NCBI GenBank assembly: GCA_002709565.1
Contig: PAPY01000039.1
Coordinates: 1 to 33,983, forward strand
Length of the DNA stretch: 33,983 nucleotides
Direction of reading: 5' to 3'
Origin: Legionellales bacterium
GTDB taxonomy: Bacteria; Pseudomonadota; Gammaproteobacteria; UBA1113
Position 1 is the first letter of the stretch. Each line of letters starts with the position of its first letter. The translations under genes and the position numbers were made by a program. Below, piece by piece: positions 1-6,483 of the stretch. The notes beneath the pieces are model-generated. The model worked only from the letters and a program-made list of their open reading frames with translations. It was not told where the DNA came from and searched no databases.

Positions 1-10
1 CGCTTGCGCT

Positions 11-40
11 CAAGAGGGAGAATAGCGATTCTCCCTCTTG
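11..40. repeat. REP-like hairpin, 13-bp perfect stem
   Basis: Arms 11-23 and 28-40 are perfectly complementary around a 4-base loop (agcg). The arms are purine-rich and pyrimidine-rich (caagagggagaat and its complement). A similar hairpin with different arm bases lies at 31017-31049, and both are followed by the shared string at 71-100 / 31045-31074. This looks like a dispersed palindromic element rather than a terminator, because no T-run follows. Confidence 0.7.
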
Positions 41-70
41 AGTAACTCCCATCGCAGATGAAGTATGATA

Positions 71-100
71 TTTGGAAACCCCCATCGCGAGAAGTTCAGC
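71..100. repeat. Dispersed 30-bp repeat, copy 1
   Basis: This 30-base string matches 31045-31074 at 29 of 30 positions; the only difference is t at 95 against c at 31069. A degenerate copy (actcccatcgcagatgaag) lies just before it, around 45-63. Together with the adjacent hairpins it defines a small intergenic repeat family. It carries no coding signal. Confidence 0.75.
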
Positions 101-167
101 CTGTCACCCGACTCGTCAGGCCGGCCTGCCATCCGAAGCCGTTAGGCGTAGGATGGAGCTTTAGCGT

Positions 168-290
168 AGGCTGGCTTGTTAGGCCGTAGTTCATGGAGCG
201 TAGGCTGGCTTGTCGAGCCGTAGCTCGCAGAGCGAAGGCTGGCTTGTCGAGCCGTAGCTCGCAGAGCGAAGGCTGAAGCTCGCAGAGCAT
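168..290. repeat. Tandem array of 34-bp units (palindromic repeat family)
   Basis: Units at 202-235 and 236-269 are identical 34-mers. A diverged unit lies at 168-201 and a truncated one follows from 270. Each unit contains the short dyad ggct-tgtcg-agcc. The same family occurs in opposite orientation at 5895-6018 and as fragments at 5683-5712 and around 6066-6092. The units abut one another, so this is not a CRISPR. The whole stretch 1-445 holds repeats and no credible gene; open frames through it are repeat translations. Confidence 0.85.
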
Positions 291-461
291 AGGGGGGCGG
301 GAGCCGCTGAGTAATATCTAACATTCCGCATCAGTCTCTTTCTGCGCAAAAATAACTCTGGCGCGAAAAGCTGAATTCTATTTCGCATTTATTTTTTTAT
401 TAGGCTCTCGATATTTAGTATGATTGCTGTAACCCTTTGTAATATATGGATAAAATATGGT

Positions 462-489
462 TTGACATAGTTAAAAAATGTCGTATAAT
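462..489 (+). promoter_or_regulatory. Consensus sigma70 promoter of the DUF6088-type gene
   Basis: A perfect -35 TTGACA (462-467) and a perfect -10 TATAAT (484-489) are separated by 16 bp. Transcription would begin near 496, about 31 nt before the ATG at 527. The promoter lies inside the longer open frame that begins at 446, which argues for the 527 start. Confidence 0.85.
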
Positions 490-518
490 TGCAGTGTATA
501 GATGTCGTGTATTTGCAG
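478..518. repeat. Direct repeat overlapping the -10 box (candidate operator)
   Basis: Two 17-bp copies at 478-494 and 502-518 agree at 15 of 17 positions and are 24 bp apart start to start. The first copy contains the -10 hexamer and the second covers the beginning of the transcript. This placement suits a repressor site, most simply for the winged-helix product of the gene itself. That role is inference. Confidence 0.5.
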
Positions 519-526
519 GTTTGGTT

Positions 527-949
527 ATGGCGCTTAACACATTGAAAAGTAAGGTTAAATATCGTATTAGCCGTAGCAGCAATAATGTTTTTATGGTGAA
601 AGACTTCCTTGATCTTTCTGATAGAGATCAAGTGGGGAGAGCCTTACGTGAGCTCATCAAGCAAAATTGTTTGGTAAAAATAGGCCAAGGCCTCTATGCG
701 AAAGCAATAATATCGTCCCTAACTGGGCAATGTATTCCTTTGGTACCGCTGCCTGAATTAGCGCGGGAAGTCATCGCAAATAAATGCAATGCTGAAGTGG
801 TCAATACTAAAGCAGAACAAGCTTACGAAAGTGACAAGTCAACACAAGTTCCCTCGGGTAGAGTTATCGCCGTAAAGGGGCGTGTACAAAGAAAAATAAC
901 CTTTGCAGGAAAGGATATCCGTTTTGAAAAAGCCGCCTCTATAAATTAG
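527..949 (+). CDS. DUF6088 / AbiEi-like antitoxin-type transcriptional regulator, orphan
   Basis: The 140-residue product has the layout of DUF6088 proteins, which are related to the AbiEi type IV antitoxins. An N-terminal winged-helix-like part (VFMVKDFLDLSDRDQVGRAL, then LVKIGQGLYAKA) is followed by a C-terminal part containing STQVPSGRVIAVKG and a basic strand (RVQRKITFAGKDIRF). Family members usually repress their own operon and neutralise a nucleotidyltransferase toxin (AbiEii/DUF1814 type). No such toxin gene lies beside it: the next gene is on the opposite strand. The frame is open from 446, but the promoter at 462-489 would exclude that start, so the ATG at 527 was chosen; its ribosome-binding site is weak. 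The family assignment is from pattern only. Confidence 0.65.
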   Translation: MALNTLKSKVKYRISRSSNNVFMVKDFLDLSDRDQVGRALRELIKQNCLVKIGQGLYAKAIISSLTGQCIPLVPLPELAREVIANKCNAEVVNTKAEQAYESDKSTQVPSGRVIAVKGRVQRKITFAGKDIRFEKAASIN

Positions 950-1069
950 CGACTTGCCTCAAGACGAGGCGCAAGTGTTTTGAGGAGCGGCGTTTACATG
1001 GAGTAAATAAGCACCGGAAAATCACTTGCAACGACGTATTGTGGCAAATGAGCAATTTATAGTGGAGAT

Positions 1070-1741
1070 TTAATTTCGCCCATTCAACGCGCCAAGTATA
1101 TTCAGTAAACTCAAGAATAAGTTATAAATAGAGATATATAAACTCACAGTGGCTAAGATATAGTTGCGTTCACCGCCGTGAATGATGCGACTGGTTTCCC
1201 ACATAATGAGTAATGATGAAAACACGACAAACGCACCAGATATTGCGAGGTTTAACGCGGGGATATGTAAGAATAGCGACGCGATTACTGCGATGAGTAG
1301 AACCCAGCAACCAACAAAAATAAAGCCATTCAAGAAACTCATGTCTTTGCGGCTAATGATGGTATAGGCCGATAAACCCAAAAACGTTAATCCTGTGCCA
1401 GCAAGGGCTGTCATAACGATTTCACTACCATTGCTGAAGCCATGGATGAATAGGTTAAGAATTGGCCCTAGGTAATACCCCATAAAGCCAGTTAGTGCAA
1501 ATACAGAAACTAAGCCCCAAGCACTATTGCTGGTGCGAGCCGTTACAAAAAACAAGCCAAAAAATACCAGTATGTATACGAAGGGATTGATAATAGCCGC
1601 ATTAGTTGCCATCGCGATGCCAGCGGTTAATGCGGAGAATAGTAGGGTTAACGAGAGTAACAAATAGGTGTTGCGTAAAACGCCATTAGTGGCCAATACA
1701 GACTCACGGCCTTGATTGATGGTGACATTGTTTGATTTCAT
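1070..1741 (-). CDS. Bax inhibitor-1 (BI-1/YccA-like) family inner membrane protein
   Basis: The 223-residue protein is almost entirely hydrophobic, with about seven membrane segments after a short polar N-terminus (MKSNNVTINQGRESVLATNG). Motifs resembling YccA/BI-1 are present: FALTGFMGYYLGPILNLF, a GTGLTFLGLSAYTIISRKD turn, and MWETSRIIHGGERNYI near the end. Bacterial members such as YccA interact with the FtsH protease; some BI-1 proteins act as calcium leak channels. The start at 1741 was preferred over 1798 because it has a GGAGA ribosome-binding site about 6 nt upstream. It is transcribed convergently with the DUF6088-type gene; the roughly 120-bp gap contains an imperfect hairpin (952-976) but no strong T-run. 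Confidence 0.8.
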   Translation of the reverse strand: MKSNNVTINQGRESVLATNGVLRNTYLLLSLTLLFSALTAGIAMATNAAIINPFVYILVFFGLFFVTARTSNSAWGLVSVFALTGFMGYYLGPILNLFIHGFSNGSEIVMTALAGTGLTFLGLSAYTIISRKDMSFLNGFIFVGCWVLLIAVIASLFLHIPALNLAISGAFVVFSSLLIMWETSRIIHGGERNYILATVSLYISIYNLFLSLLNILGALNGRN

Positions 1742-1978
1742 GGTGTATCTCCAATTGATTGATAAGTGACTATATCGGGTTTTAGCGGCCAGGTGCAAGG
1801 GGTTGACTACAAAAAATACATATATACGATTTACTCGTCTTTAGGCAAGAGCGAACGCTAGTGTGATGACAGACATTTCCTCTCGAAAGATCAAGAACAT
1901 AGCGTCTAAAAGTGTAGTTATTTGCACTTGGGCCCTTTTCGTTGAGGCGATTTTGAGGTATTCTTCACGCCTGGCCGA

Positions 1979-2066
1979 GGAGAGGTGGCTGAGTGGTCGA
2001 AAGCGACGGTCTTGAAAACCGTTGAGGGGCAACCCTCCCAGGGTTCGAATCCCTGCCTCTCCGCCA
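1979..2066 (+). tRNA. tRNA-Ser(TGA)
   Basis: The cloverleaf is complete. The acceptor arms are GGAGAGG (1979-1985) and CCTCTCC, followed by discriminator G and encoded CCA (2064-2066). The anticodon loop is cttgaaa with TGA at 2013-2015. A long variable arm (class II) and a T-loop GGTTCGAATCC are present. It reads UCN serine codons. It is followed after 210 bp by the response regulator gene. Confidence 0.97.
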
Positions 2067-2102
2067 GATAATAAGCAGCAGGCATATGAATGCGCAGTGG
2101 TG

Positions 2103-2247
2103 ATGGACTGCAATAAGGCGCTGCAAAAAGACGCAAAGTTTATAATGAGTTTTTTTGCAGAACGCGGCGCAGGCTGTTTTATTCGAAGGAGTTTATACAT
2201 CATAAATGACTGAGAAGAAAATAGACTGCAACAATGTGCTGCAAAAA
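2103..2247. repeat. Pair of imperfect direct repeats upstream of the response regulator
   Basis: The 27-bp segment at 2103-2129 is repeated at 2221-2247 with 23 of 27 positions identical; shared blocks include gactgcaa and gctgcaaaaa. The copies are 118 bp apart, and the second ends about 30 bp before the TTG start at 2277. A TATAAT at 2141-2146 just after the first copy has no good -35 partner. Either a small duplication or a pair of regulator sites would explain it. Confidence 0.5.
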
Positions 2248-2276
2248 AAGACGACGTTTTAAAAAGGAGAGAGACA

Positions 2277-2933
2277 TTGGTCAATGTATTATTAGTGGAC
2301 GATCATGCGCTGGTACGGCTAGGGATCAGGAAACTTCTCGATGGGGAATCAGGTATCAAGGTAGTTGGGGAAGCCTCGAGTGGGGAAGAAGCCATTAAAC
2401 TATCGCGTGAAACCAATGCTCATGTGGTGCTGATGGATGTGCGTATGCCAGGTATTGGTGGCCTAGAAGCGACGCGCAAATTATTACGTCTTAATCCTGA
2501 TCTTAAAATTGTCGCACTCACTTCTTATGATGATGATTTGTTTCCAACACGTTTTATTCAAGCTGGTGCGGCGGGTTATTTAACCAAAGACTCTACCATT
2601 GACGAAATGGTTCGGGCCATCAAAGTTGTTAATTCAGGTCAGCGTTATATTAGTCCTGAGGTCGCACAGAAGATGGCAATCAAACAAATTACTGACCCTG
2701 AGCAATCGCCATTTGATCAACTGTCTGAGCGAGAGTTGCAAGTAGCGCTGATGGTGACTAGCATGCAAAAAGTTGCAGTTATTGCTGACAAATTGCATTT
2801 AAGCCCTAAGACAGTCAATAGTTATCGCTATCGAATTTTTGATAAGTTGGGTATATCTTCTGATGTTGAGCTTACTCACTTAGCCATTCGTCATGGCTTA
2901 GTTGAGCAGCATAATCTCGAAAATGAAGACTAG
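2277..2933 (+). CDS. uvrY: GacA/UvrY-like LuxR-family response regulator
   Basis: The 218-residue protein has an N-terminal receiver domain (about 1-120) with the acidic pair DD8-9, phospho-acceptor Asp54 in VVLMDVRMPG, and Lys104 in GYLTKDS. A C-terminal LuxR-type helix-turn-helix (about 145-210) contains LSERELQVALMV and LSPKTVNSYRYRIFDKLG. In Gammaproteobacteria this protein receives phosphate from GacS/BarA and switches on small RNAs that titrate CsrA. The position directly upstream of uvrC is the conserved uvrY-uvrC pairing. The start is a TTG at 2277, with AGGAGA (2265-2270) correctly spaced; no ATG fits the family's N-terminus. No GacS/BarA with a membrane sensor is in the window. Confidence 0.92.
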   Translation: MVNVLLVDDHALVRLGIRKLLDGESGIKVVGEASSGEEAIKLSRETNAHVVLMDVRMPGIGGLEATRKLLRLNPDLKIVALTSYDDDLFPTRFIQAGAAGYLTKDSTIDEMVRAIKVVNSGQRYISPEVAQKMAIKQITDPEQSPFDQLSERELQVALMVTSMQKVAVIADKLHLSPKTVNSYRYRIFDKLGISSDVELTHLAIRHGLVEQHNLENED

Positions 2934-4779
2934 CTCGAACGAAACTGACGAAAATCATAGTTTCGATGCCAAAGCATTCATAAAAACCCTGCCTAAGGCG
3001 CCAGGGGTTTATCGAATGCTGAATCAAGACGGCGATGTGTTGTATGTCGGCAAGGCTAAGAGCTTACGTAATCGCGTCGCCAGTTACTTCCAAAAAAATC
3101 ACCCATCACCAAAAACGACGATTCTTGTCTCGCAAATTGCTGATATTGCTATCACAGTAACGAATACCGAGAATGAAGCCTTAATACTCGAGCAAAACCT
3201 CATCAAGCAATTTAAGCCGCGTTACAATGTGTTGTTGCGGGATGATAAGAGCTACCCTTATATTTATATTTCCTCCAAAGATGAGTACCCGCGCATGGTG
3301 ATGCATCGTGGTGCTAAGGGGCGCAAGGGTGATTATTATGGGCCATATCCTAGTGTTGTGGCCGCGCGTGCCAGTTTGAGTTTATTACAAAAGCTTTTTC
3401 GCATTCGCTCTTGTAGCGATAGTTTTTTTGCAAACCGCAGTCGGCCTTGTTTGCAGTACCAAATCAAACGTTGTACCGCACCCTGTGTAGGGTATATTAC
3501 GCCCCAGGATTATGCCGAAGACTTACGTCATGCCGAATTGTTTTTGGCGGGGAAAAATCAAGCGATTATTGAATTGTTATTGAAGCGCATGGATGAAGCC
3601 TCACATCAAAAAAACTATGAGCAAGCCGCCCAAATTCGTGATCAAATTCAACAGTTGCGGGTTGTGCAAGAACAGCAGTATGTGAGTAGCGACAAAGGCG
3701 ATGTGGATGTTATTGCGGTTATAATTGAGCAAGCAGTGGCATGTGTATCGATGTTGTATATTCGCAAAGGGCGCCTGTTAGGAAGTAAAGCATTTTATCC
3801 GAAATTACCGGGTGCTTTGGCGCCAGAGGAATTGCTTAATGAATTTATTCCGCAATATTATTTGCGGCATACCCAAGATAAAGATTTTCCCCGCGAAGTG
3901 GTAACGAGTCATGATTTTGCGGACAAAGCGTGGATCAGTGAAGTGTTATCCCATGAAACCAATCGCCAAGTAATATTTCGTCAACAGGTGCGTACGGAGC
4001 GGGCCAAATGGTTGAAGATGGCGCGCAGTAATGGGGAGCAAGCGCTAGCGAGCTTTTTGGCGGATTCTCAACAATTGCGTGCACGTTTTGACGCATTGCA
4101 AACAGCCCTCAATCTTCCTGCCATGCCCGAGCGCATTGAATGTTTTGATATCAGTCATACCATGGGGGAGGCAACGGTTGCCTCTTGTGTGGTGTTTACC
4201 TTAGAAGGCCCGTTAAAATCAGACTATCGACGTTTTAATATCAAAGACATCACACCTGGCGATGATTATGCGGCGATGAAGCAAGCACTAACCCGGCGTT
4301 ACAGTAAATTAAAAATGGACGAAGCCAGTCTGCCGGATTTATTGATTATTGATGGTGGTAAAGGTCAACTAAAACAAGCAGAGGCGGTGTTGGAAGATTT
4401 GCAAGTGGCTGGCGTGCAGCTCGTTGGTATTGCAAAAGGGCCGGGGCGCAAAGCCGGACTTGAAACCTTGTACCTTGAGAGCAGCGGTGAGGGGATTCAT
4501 TTGGATGAAACCAACGTGGGGTTCCATCTGTTGCAACAAGTGCGGGATGAAGCTCACCGTTTTGCCATAACAGGTCATCGACAGCAACGAGGTAAAAAAC
4601 GCCAACAATCTGTGTTGGAAGATATTCCCGGCATTGGCGCCAAGCGGCGGCGAGAGTTATTACGTTGCTTTGGTGGTCTACAGGGACTGATGAACGCCAG
4701 TATTGATGAAATTGCCAAGACCCCAGGCTTTAGTCGAGCATTAGCGGAGCGGGTATATGAAGCATTGCATGATGATTGA
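2923..4779 (+). CDS. uvrC: UvrABC excinuclease subunit C
   Basis: The 618-residue product matches the full length of UvrC, the dual-incision nuclease of nucleotide excision repair. Domains in order: GIY-YIG 3'-incision domain (about 20-100; APGVYRML, VLYVGKAKSLRNRVASYF), a Cys-rich segment (CLQYQIKRCTAPC), the UVR domain that binds UvrB (about 205-240; NYEQAAQIRDQIQQLR), the RNase H-like 5'-incision domain (ECFDISHTMGEATVASCVVF), and C-terminal helix-hairpin-helix motifs (DIPGIGAKRRRELLRCFGG). The ATG at 2923 overlaps the end of the regulator gene by 11 bp, implying translational coupling. An upstream in-frame TTG (2902) is possible but less likely. Confidence 0.96.
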   Translation: MKTSSNETDENHSFDAKAFIKTLPKAPGVYRMLNQDGDVLYVGKAKSLRNRVASYFQKNHPSPKTTILVSQIADIAITVTNTENEALILEQNLIKQFKPRYNVLLRDDKSYPYIYISSKDEYPRMVMHRGAKGRKGDYYGPYPSVVAARASLSLLQKLFRIRSCSDSFFANRSRPCLQYQIKRCTAPCVGYITPQDYAEDLRHAELFLAGKNQAIIELLLKRMDEASHQKNYEQAAQIRDQIQQLRVVQEQQYVSSDKGDVDVIAVIIEQAVACVSMLYIRKGRLLGSKAFYPKLPGALAPEELLNEFIPQYYLRHTQDKDFPREVVTSHDFADKAWISEVLSHETNRQVIFRQQVRTERAKWLKMARSNGEQALASFLADSQQLRARFDALQTALNLPAMPERIECFDISHTMGEATVASCVVFTLEGPLKSDYRRFNIKDITPGDDYAAMKQALTRRYSKLKMDEASLPDLLIIDGGKGQLKQAEAVLEDLQVAGVQLVGIAKGPGRKAGLETLYLESSGEGIHLDETNVGFHLLQQVRDEAHRFAITGHRQQRGKKRQQSVLEDIPGIGAKRRRELLRCFGGLQGLMNASIDEIAKTPGFSRALAERVYEALHDD

Positions 4780-4822
4780 GATCCTGCTACCGTGCGCCAC
4801 ATGATTGATGGATGCTAGTGTA

Positions 4823-5395
4823 ATGAATATACCTAATTGTTTGACCTTCGTGCGAATATTTTTTATTCCGTTATTGGTTATTTTGTTTTATTTGCCGCTA
4901 CAGTGGGGGCATCTTTATACTGCGTTGATTTTTGCACTTGCGGGCTTCACCGATTGGCTAGATGGTTATCTCGCGCGTCAATTAGGTCAAATATCCCGTT
5001 TGGGTGCGTTCTTAGATCCGGTAGCGGATAAGCTCATTGTAGCTACCGCATTATTACTTATTGTTCACGAATCGAATTTGCCATTGATTGATATTCCAGC
5101 GGCAATTATTGTCGGCCGTGAGATCGCCGTATCAGCGCTTAGAGAGTGGATGGCGGAGATTGGGGAGCGCGCCAGTGTCGCGGTGTCATTCTTGGGTAAA
5201 GTGAAAACTACGGTGCAAATGATTGCTATATTCTTACTGTTGTTAGGCCGGGCAAACCCACAACCGCGGTTTGAATTCATGACCAATTTAGCTTTTGTTG
5301 GTTATATTATGCTCTGTATTGCTGCGGTATTAACGCTATGGTCAATGTTTTTGTACCTAAAAGCAGCTTGGCCGGTGTTACGACAGAGCTCTTAG
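4823..5395 (+). CDS. pgsA: CDP-diacylglycerol--glycerol-3-phosphate 3-phosphatidyltransferase
   Basis: The 190-residue inner membrane enzyme makes phosphatidylglycerol phosphate, the first committed step to phosphatidylglycerol and cardiolipin. The CDP-alcohol phosphotransferase signature is intact: D47-G48-x2-A51-R52-x8-G61-x3-D65-x3-D69 (DGYLARQLGQISRLGAFLDP). There are about four to five hydrophobic segments. The start MNIPNCLTFVRI at 4823 is the usual PgsA N-terminus; in-frame TTG/ATG codons at 4805 and 4808 would add six residues and cannot be excluded, as no strong ribosome-binding site decides. It follows uvrC by 43 bp, as in E. coli, and precedes the tRNA cluster. Confidence 0.94.
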   Translation: MNIPNCLTFVRIFFIPLLVILFYLPLQWGHLYTALIFALAGFTDWLDGYLARQLGQISRLGAFLDPVADKLIVATALLLIVHESNLPLIDIPAAIIVGREIAVSALREWMAEIGERASVAVSFLGKVKTTVQMIAIFLLLLGRANPQPRFEFMTNLAFVGYIMLCIAAVLTLWSMFLYLKAAWPVLRQSS

Positions 5396-5439
5396 GTGTT
5401 GATCTAACGAATTTTTTCATCTTGGAGGGGATATTTTGC

Positions 5440-5467
5440 TTGACACAACTAATGCGTCGGTTAGAAT
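5440..5467 (+). promoter_or_regulatory. sigma70 promoter of the tRNA-Gly-Cys-Leu cluster
   Basis: TTGACA (5440-5445) and TAGAAT (5462-5467) are separated by 16 bp. Transcription would start near 5474, about 25 nt before the mature 5' end of tRNA-Gly. The promoter lies in the gap after pgsA, so the tRNAs need not depend on read-through from the uvrC-pgsA operon. Confidence 0.8.
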
Positions 5468-5498
5468 ACACGCCTTCAGGAAATATGCCTGAAACGGT

Positions 5499-5574
<76 letters not shown>

Positions 5575-5579
5575 ATAAC

Positions 5580-5605
5580 AAAGAGCTCTGAAAAGAGCTT
5601 TTTTT
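5580..5605 (+). terminator. Intrinsic terminator-like hairpin between tRNA-Gly and tRNA-Cys
   Basis: Arms 5580-5588 and 5595-5603 pair over 9 bp (one G-T wobble) around a 6-base loop, and the 3' side runs into seven consecutive T (5599-5605). The tRNA-Cys gene starts only 3 nt later. Strength is uncertain because only five pairs form the core; it may attenuate rather than stop transcription. Confidence 0.6.
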
Positions 5606-5607
5606 AT

Positions 5608-5678
5608 GGCTGAGTGGCAGAGTGGTTATGCAGCGGCCTGCAAAGCCGTGGACATCGGTTCGATTCCGGTCTCAGCCT
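5608..5678 (+). tRNA. tRNA-Cys(GCA), CCA not encoded
   Basis: Acceptor arms are GGCTGAG (5608-5614) and CTCAGCC (5671-5677), with discriminator T at 5678, the expected identity base for cysteine tRNA. The anticodon GCA is at 5640-5642 and the T-loop is GGTTCGATTCC. The three bases after the discriminator are TGT, not CCA, so the end must be added by tRNA nucleotidyltransferase. The other three tRNA genes here do encode CCA. A fragment of the palindromic repeat begins about 5 nt downstream. Confidence 0.95.
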
Positions 5679-5682
5679 TGTC

Positions 5683-5712
5683 TCCTGAAGCTCGTAGAGC
5701 GTAGGGAGGCTG
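5683..5712. repeat. Palindromic repeat fragment after tRNA-Cys
   Basis: The stretch containing ctgaagctcgtagagcgtag resembles the truncated unit at 273-292 (ctgaagctcgcagagcatag), so it belongs to the same family as the arrays at 168-290 and 5895-6018. It fills most of the gap between tRNA-Cys and tRNA-Leu. A 12-bp palindrome, ccaaagctttgg, follows at 5724-5735. Confidence 0.65.
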
Positions 5713-5753
5713 TCCGTTGCTCCCCAAAGCTTTGGACGTTAAGTACATCACAT

Positions 5754-5840
5754 GCCCGGGTGGCGAAATTGGTAGACGCAAGGGACTTAAAATCCCTCGG
5801 TAGCAATACCGTGCCGGTTCGAGTCCGGCCCCGGGCACCA
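5754..5840 (+). tRNA. tRNA-Leu(TAA)
   Basis: The class II cloverleaf has acceptor arms GCCCGGG and CCCGGGC, discriminator A and encoded CCA (5838-5840). The anticodon loop is cttaaaa with TAA at 5788-5790, and there is a long variable arm. This is the positional equivalent of E. coli leuZ. Repeat sequence of the palindromic family begins at the very next base. Confidence 0.97.
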
Positions 5841-6018
5841 GCTTTCGCTCTACGAGCTACAGCTCGGCAGGCCACCCTACGCCTAACGGCTTCAGCCTAC
5901 GCTAAAGCTTCGGCTCGACAAGCCAGCCTACGCTAAAGCTACGGCTCGACAAGCCAGCCTACGCTAAAGCTTCGGCTCGACAAGCCAGCCTACGCTAAAG
6001 CTACGGCCTGACAAGTCG
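5841..6018. repeat. Tandem array of 31-bp units directly after tRNA-Leu
   Basis: Four contiguous 31-bp units occupy 5895-5925, 5926-5956, 5957-5987 and 5988-6018. They alternate at one base (gcttcggc in units 1 and 3, gctacggc in units 2 and 4), pointing to duplication of a 62-bp pair. Degenerate repeat sequence fills 5841-5894. The units are the reverse complement of the family at 168-290: 5937-5965 is perfectly complementary to 197-225 over 29 bases. Each unit contains the dyad ggct-cgaca-agcc. Confidence 0.88.
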
Positions 6019-6399
6019 GGCGGCGAGCCACTAACTACTTTACCTTGGTTTATTGTCTACAGTCCTACGAAGCGCTTTAGCGTAGGGAGGCCAAGGTTTG
6101 AGTTCATCGCTTCGGGCGGCGAGCACTATCTTTATTTAATCGTTTGCACCCATTTTAACCAAACTAAAAAAAACTCCCTGAATTAGGGGATTGTGTCTTG
6201 ACCTTTGGCGTATGTTAGCGCATAGTAGCGCCCAAGGATGACACTGATTTAGTGATTTTCTAAACAGTGAGATGATAATAAAGACATCAGGGTAATAGTT
6301 AAATAACTCGCTTTAAGCACATAAATAAGTCAATGTGACTGAATAATTTTGTATATAGCTACCACGGATTAATGAACAGGGTGTGAATGGAGGCTGATG
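6019..6399. other. Non-coding region upstream of the hybrid kinase
   Basis: No credible gene is seen. Another repeat fragment (gctttagcgtagggaggcc) lies around 6074-6092. A TTGACC (6198-6203) with CATAGT 17 bp later (6221-6226) is a weak candidate promoter. Shortly downstream an imperfect dyad, arms 6242-6251 and 6261-6269 (cactg-a-ttta / taaa-cagtg), could be an operator or leader hairpin. The final part is AT-rich and leads into the short ORF at 6400. Confidence 0.4.
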
Positions 6400-6483
6400 A
6401 TGTTTTTACTTTCTTCACTGAGCGATGCACATGCTAATAATAGGGTTGCCCGAGCGTATTTGCTTGGAGGTGGGCCGCTATGA
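6400..6483 (+). CDS. Possible 27-residue leader peptide coupled to the hybrid kinase
   Basis: An ATG at 6400 (preceded in frame by another at 6397) has GGAGG at 6389-6393, 6 nt upstream. The frame codes 27 residues beginning [14 protein letters not shown] and ending LLGGGPL. Its TGA (6481-6483) overlaps the ATG of the kinase (6480-6482) as ATGA, and its 3' end contains the kinase's own GGAGG. This is the classic geometry of translational coupling. It has no recognisable homology, and it may function only by being translated. It is also possible that it is a chance frame. Confidence 0.5.
   Translation: MFLLSSLSDAHANNRVARAYLLGGGPL

Noticed and set aside
96-388. Several overlapping minus-strand open frames of about 60-65 codons
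   Set aside because: They are translations of the palindromic repeat array and its flank, with no ribosome-binding sites and repeat-derived strings in every frame.
446-526. N-terminal extension of the DUF6088-type gene from an ATG at 446
   Set aside because: The consensus promoter at 462-489 lies inside it, and the added residues do not resemble the family.
1742-1798. Longer start for the BI-1 family gene
   Set aside because: The ATG at 1741 has a good GGAGA ribosome-binding site; the upstream frame has none.
5622-5936. Open frames across the tRNA-Cys, tRNA-Leu and repeat region
   Set aside because: They run through tRNA genes and repeats; no coding signal.
5895-6018. CRISPR array
   Set aside because: Units are contiguous with no spacers, and no cas genes are present.
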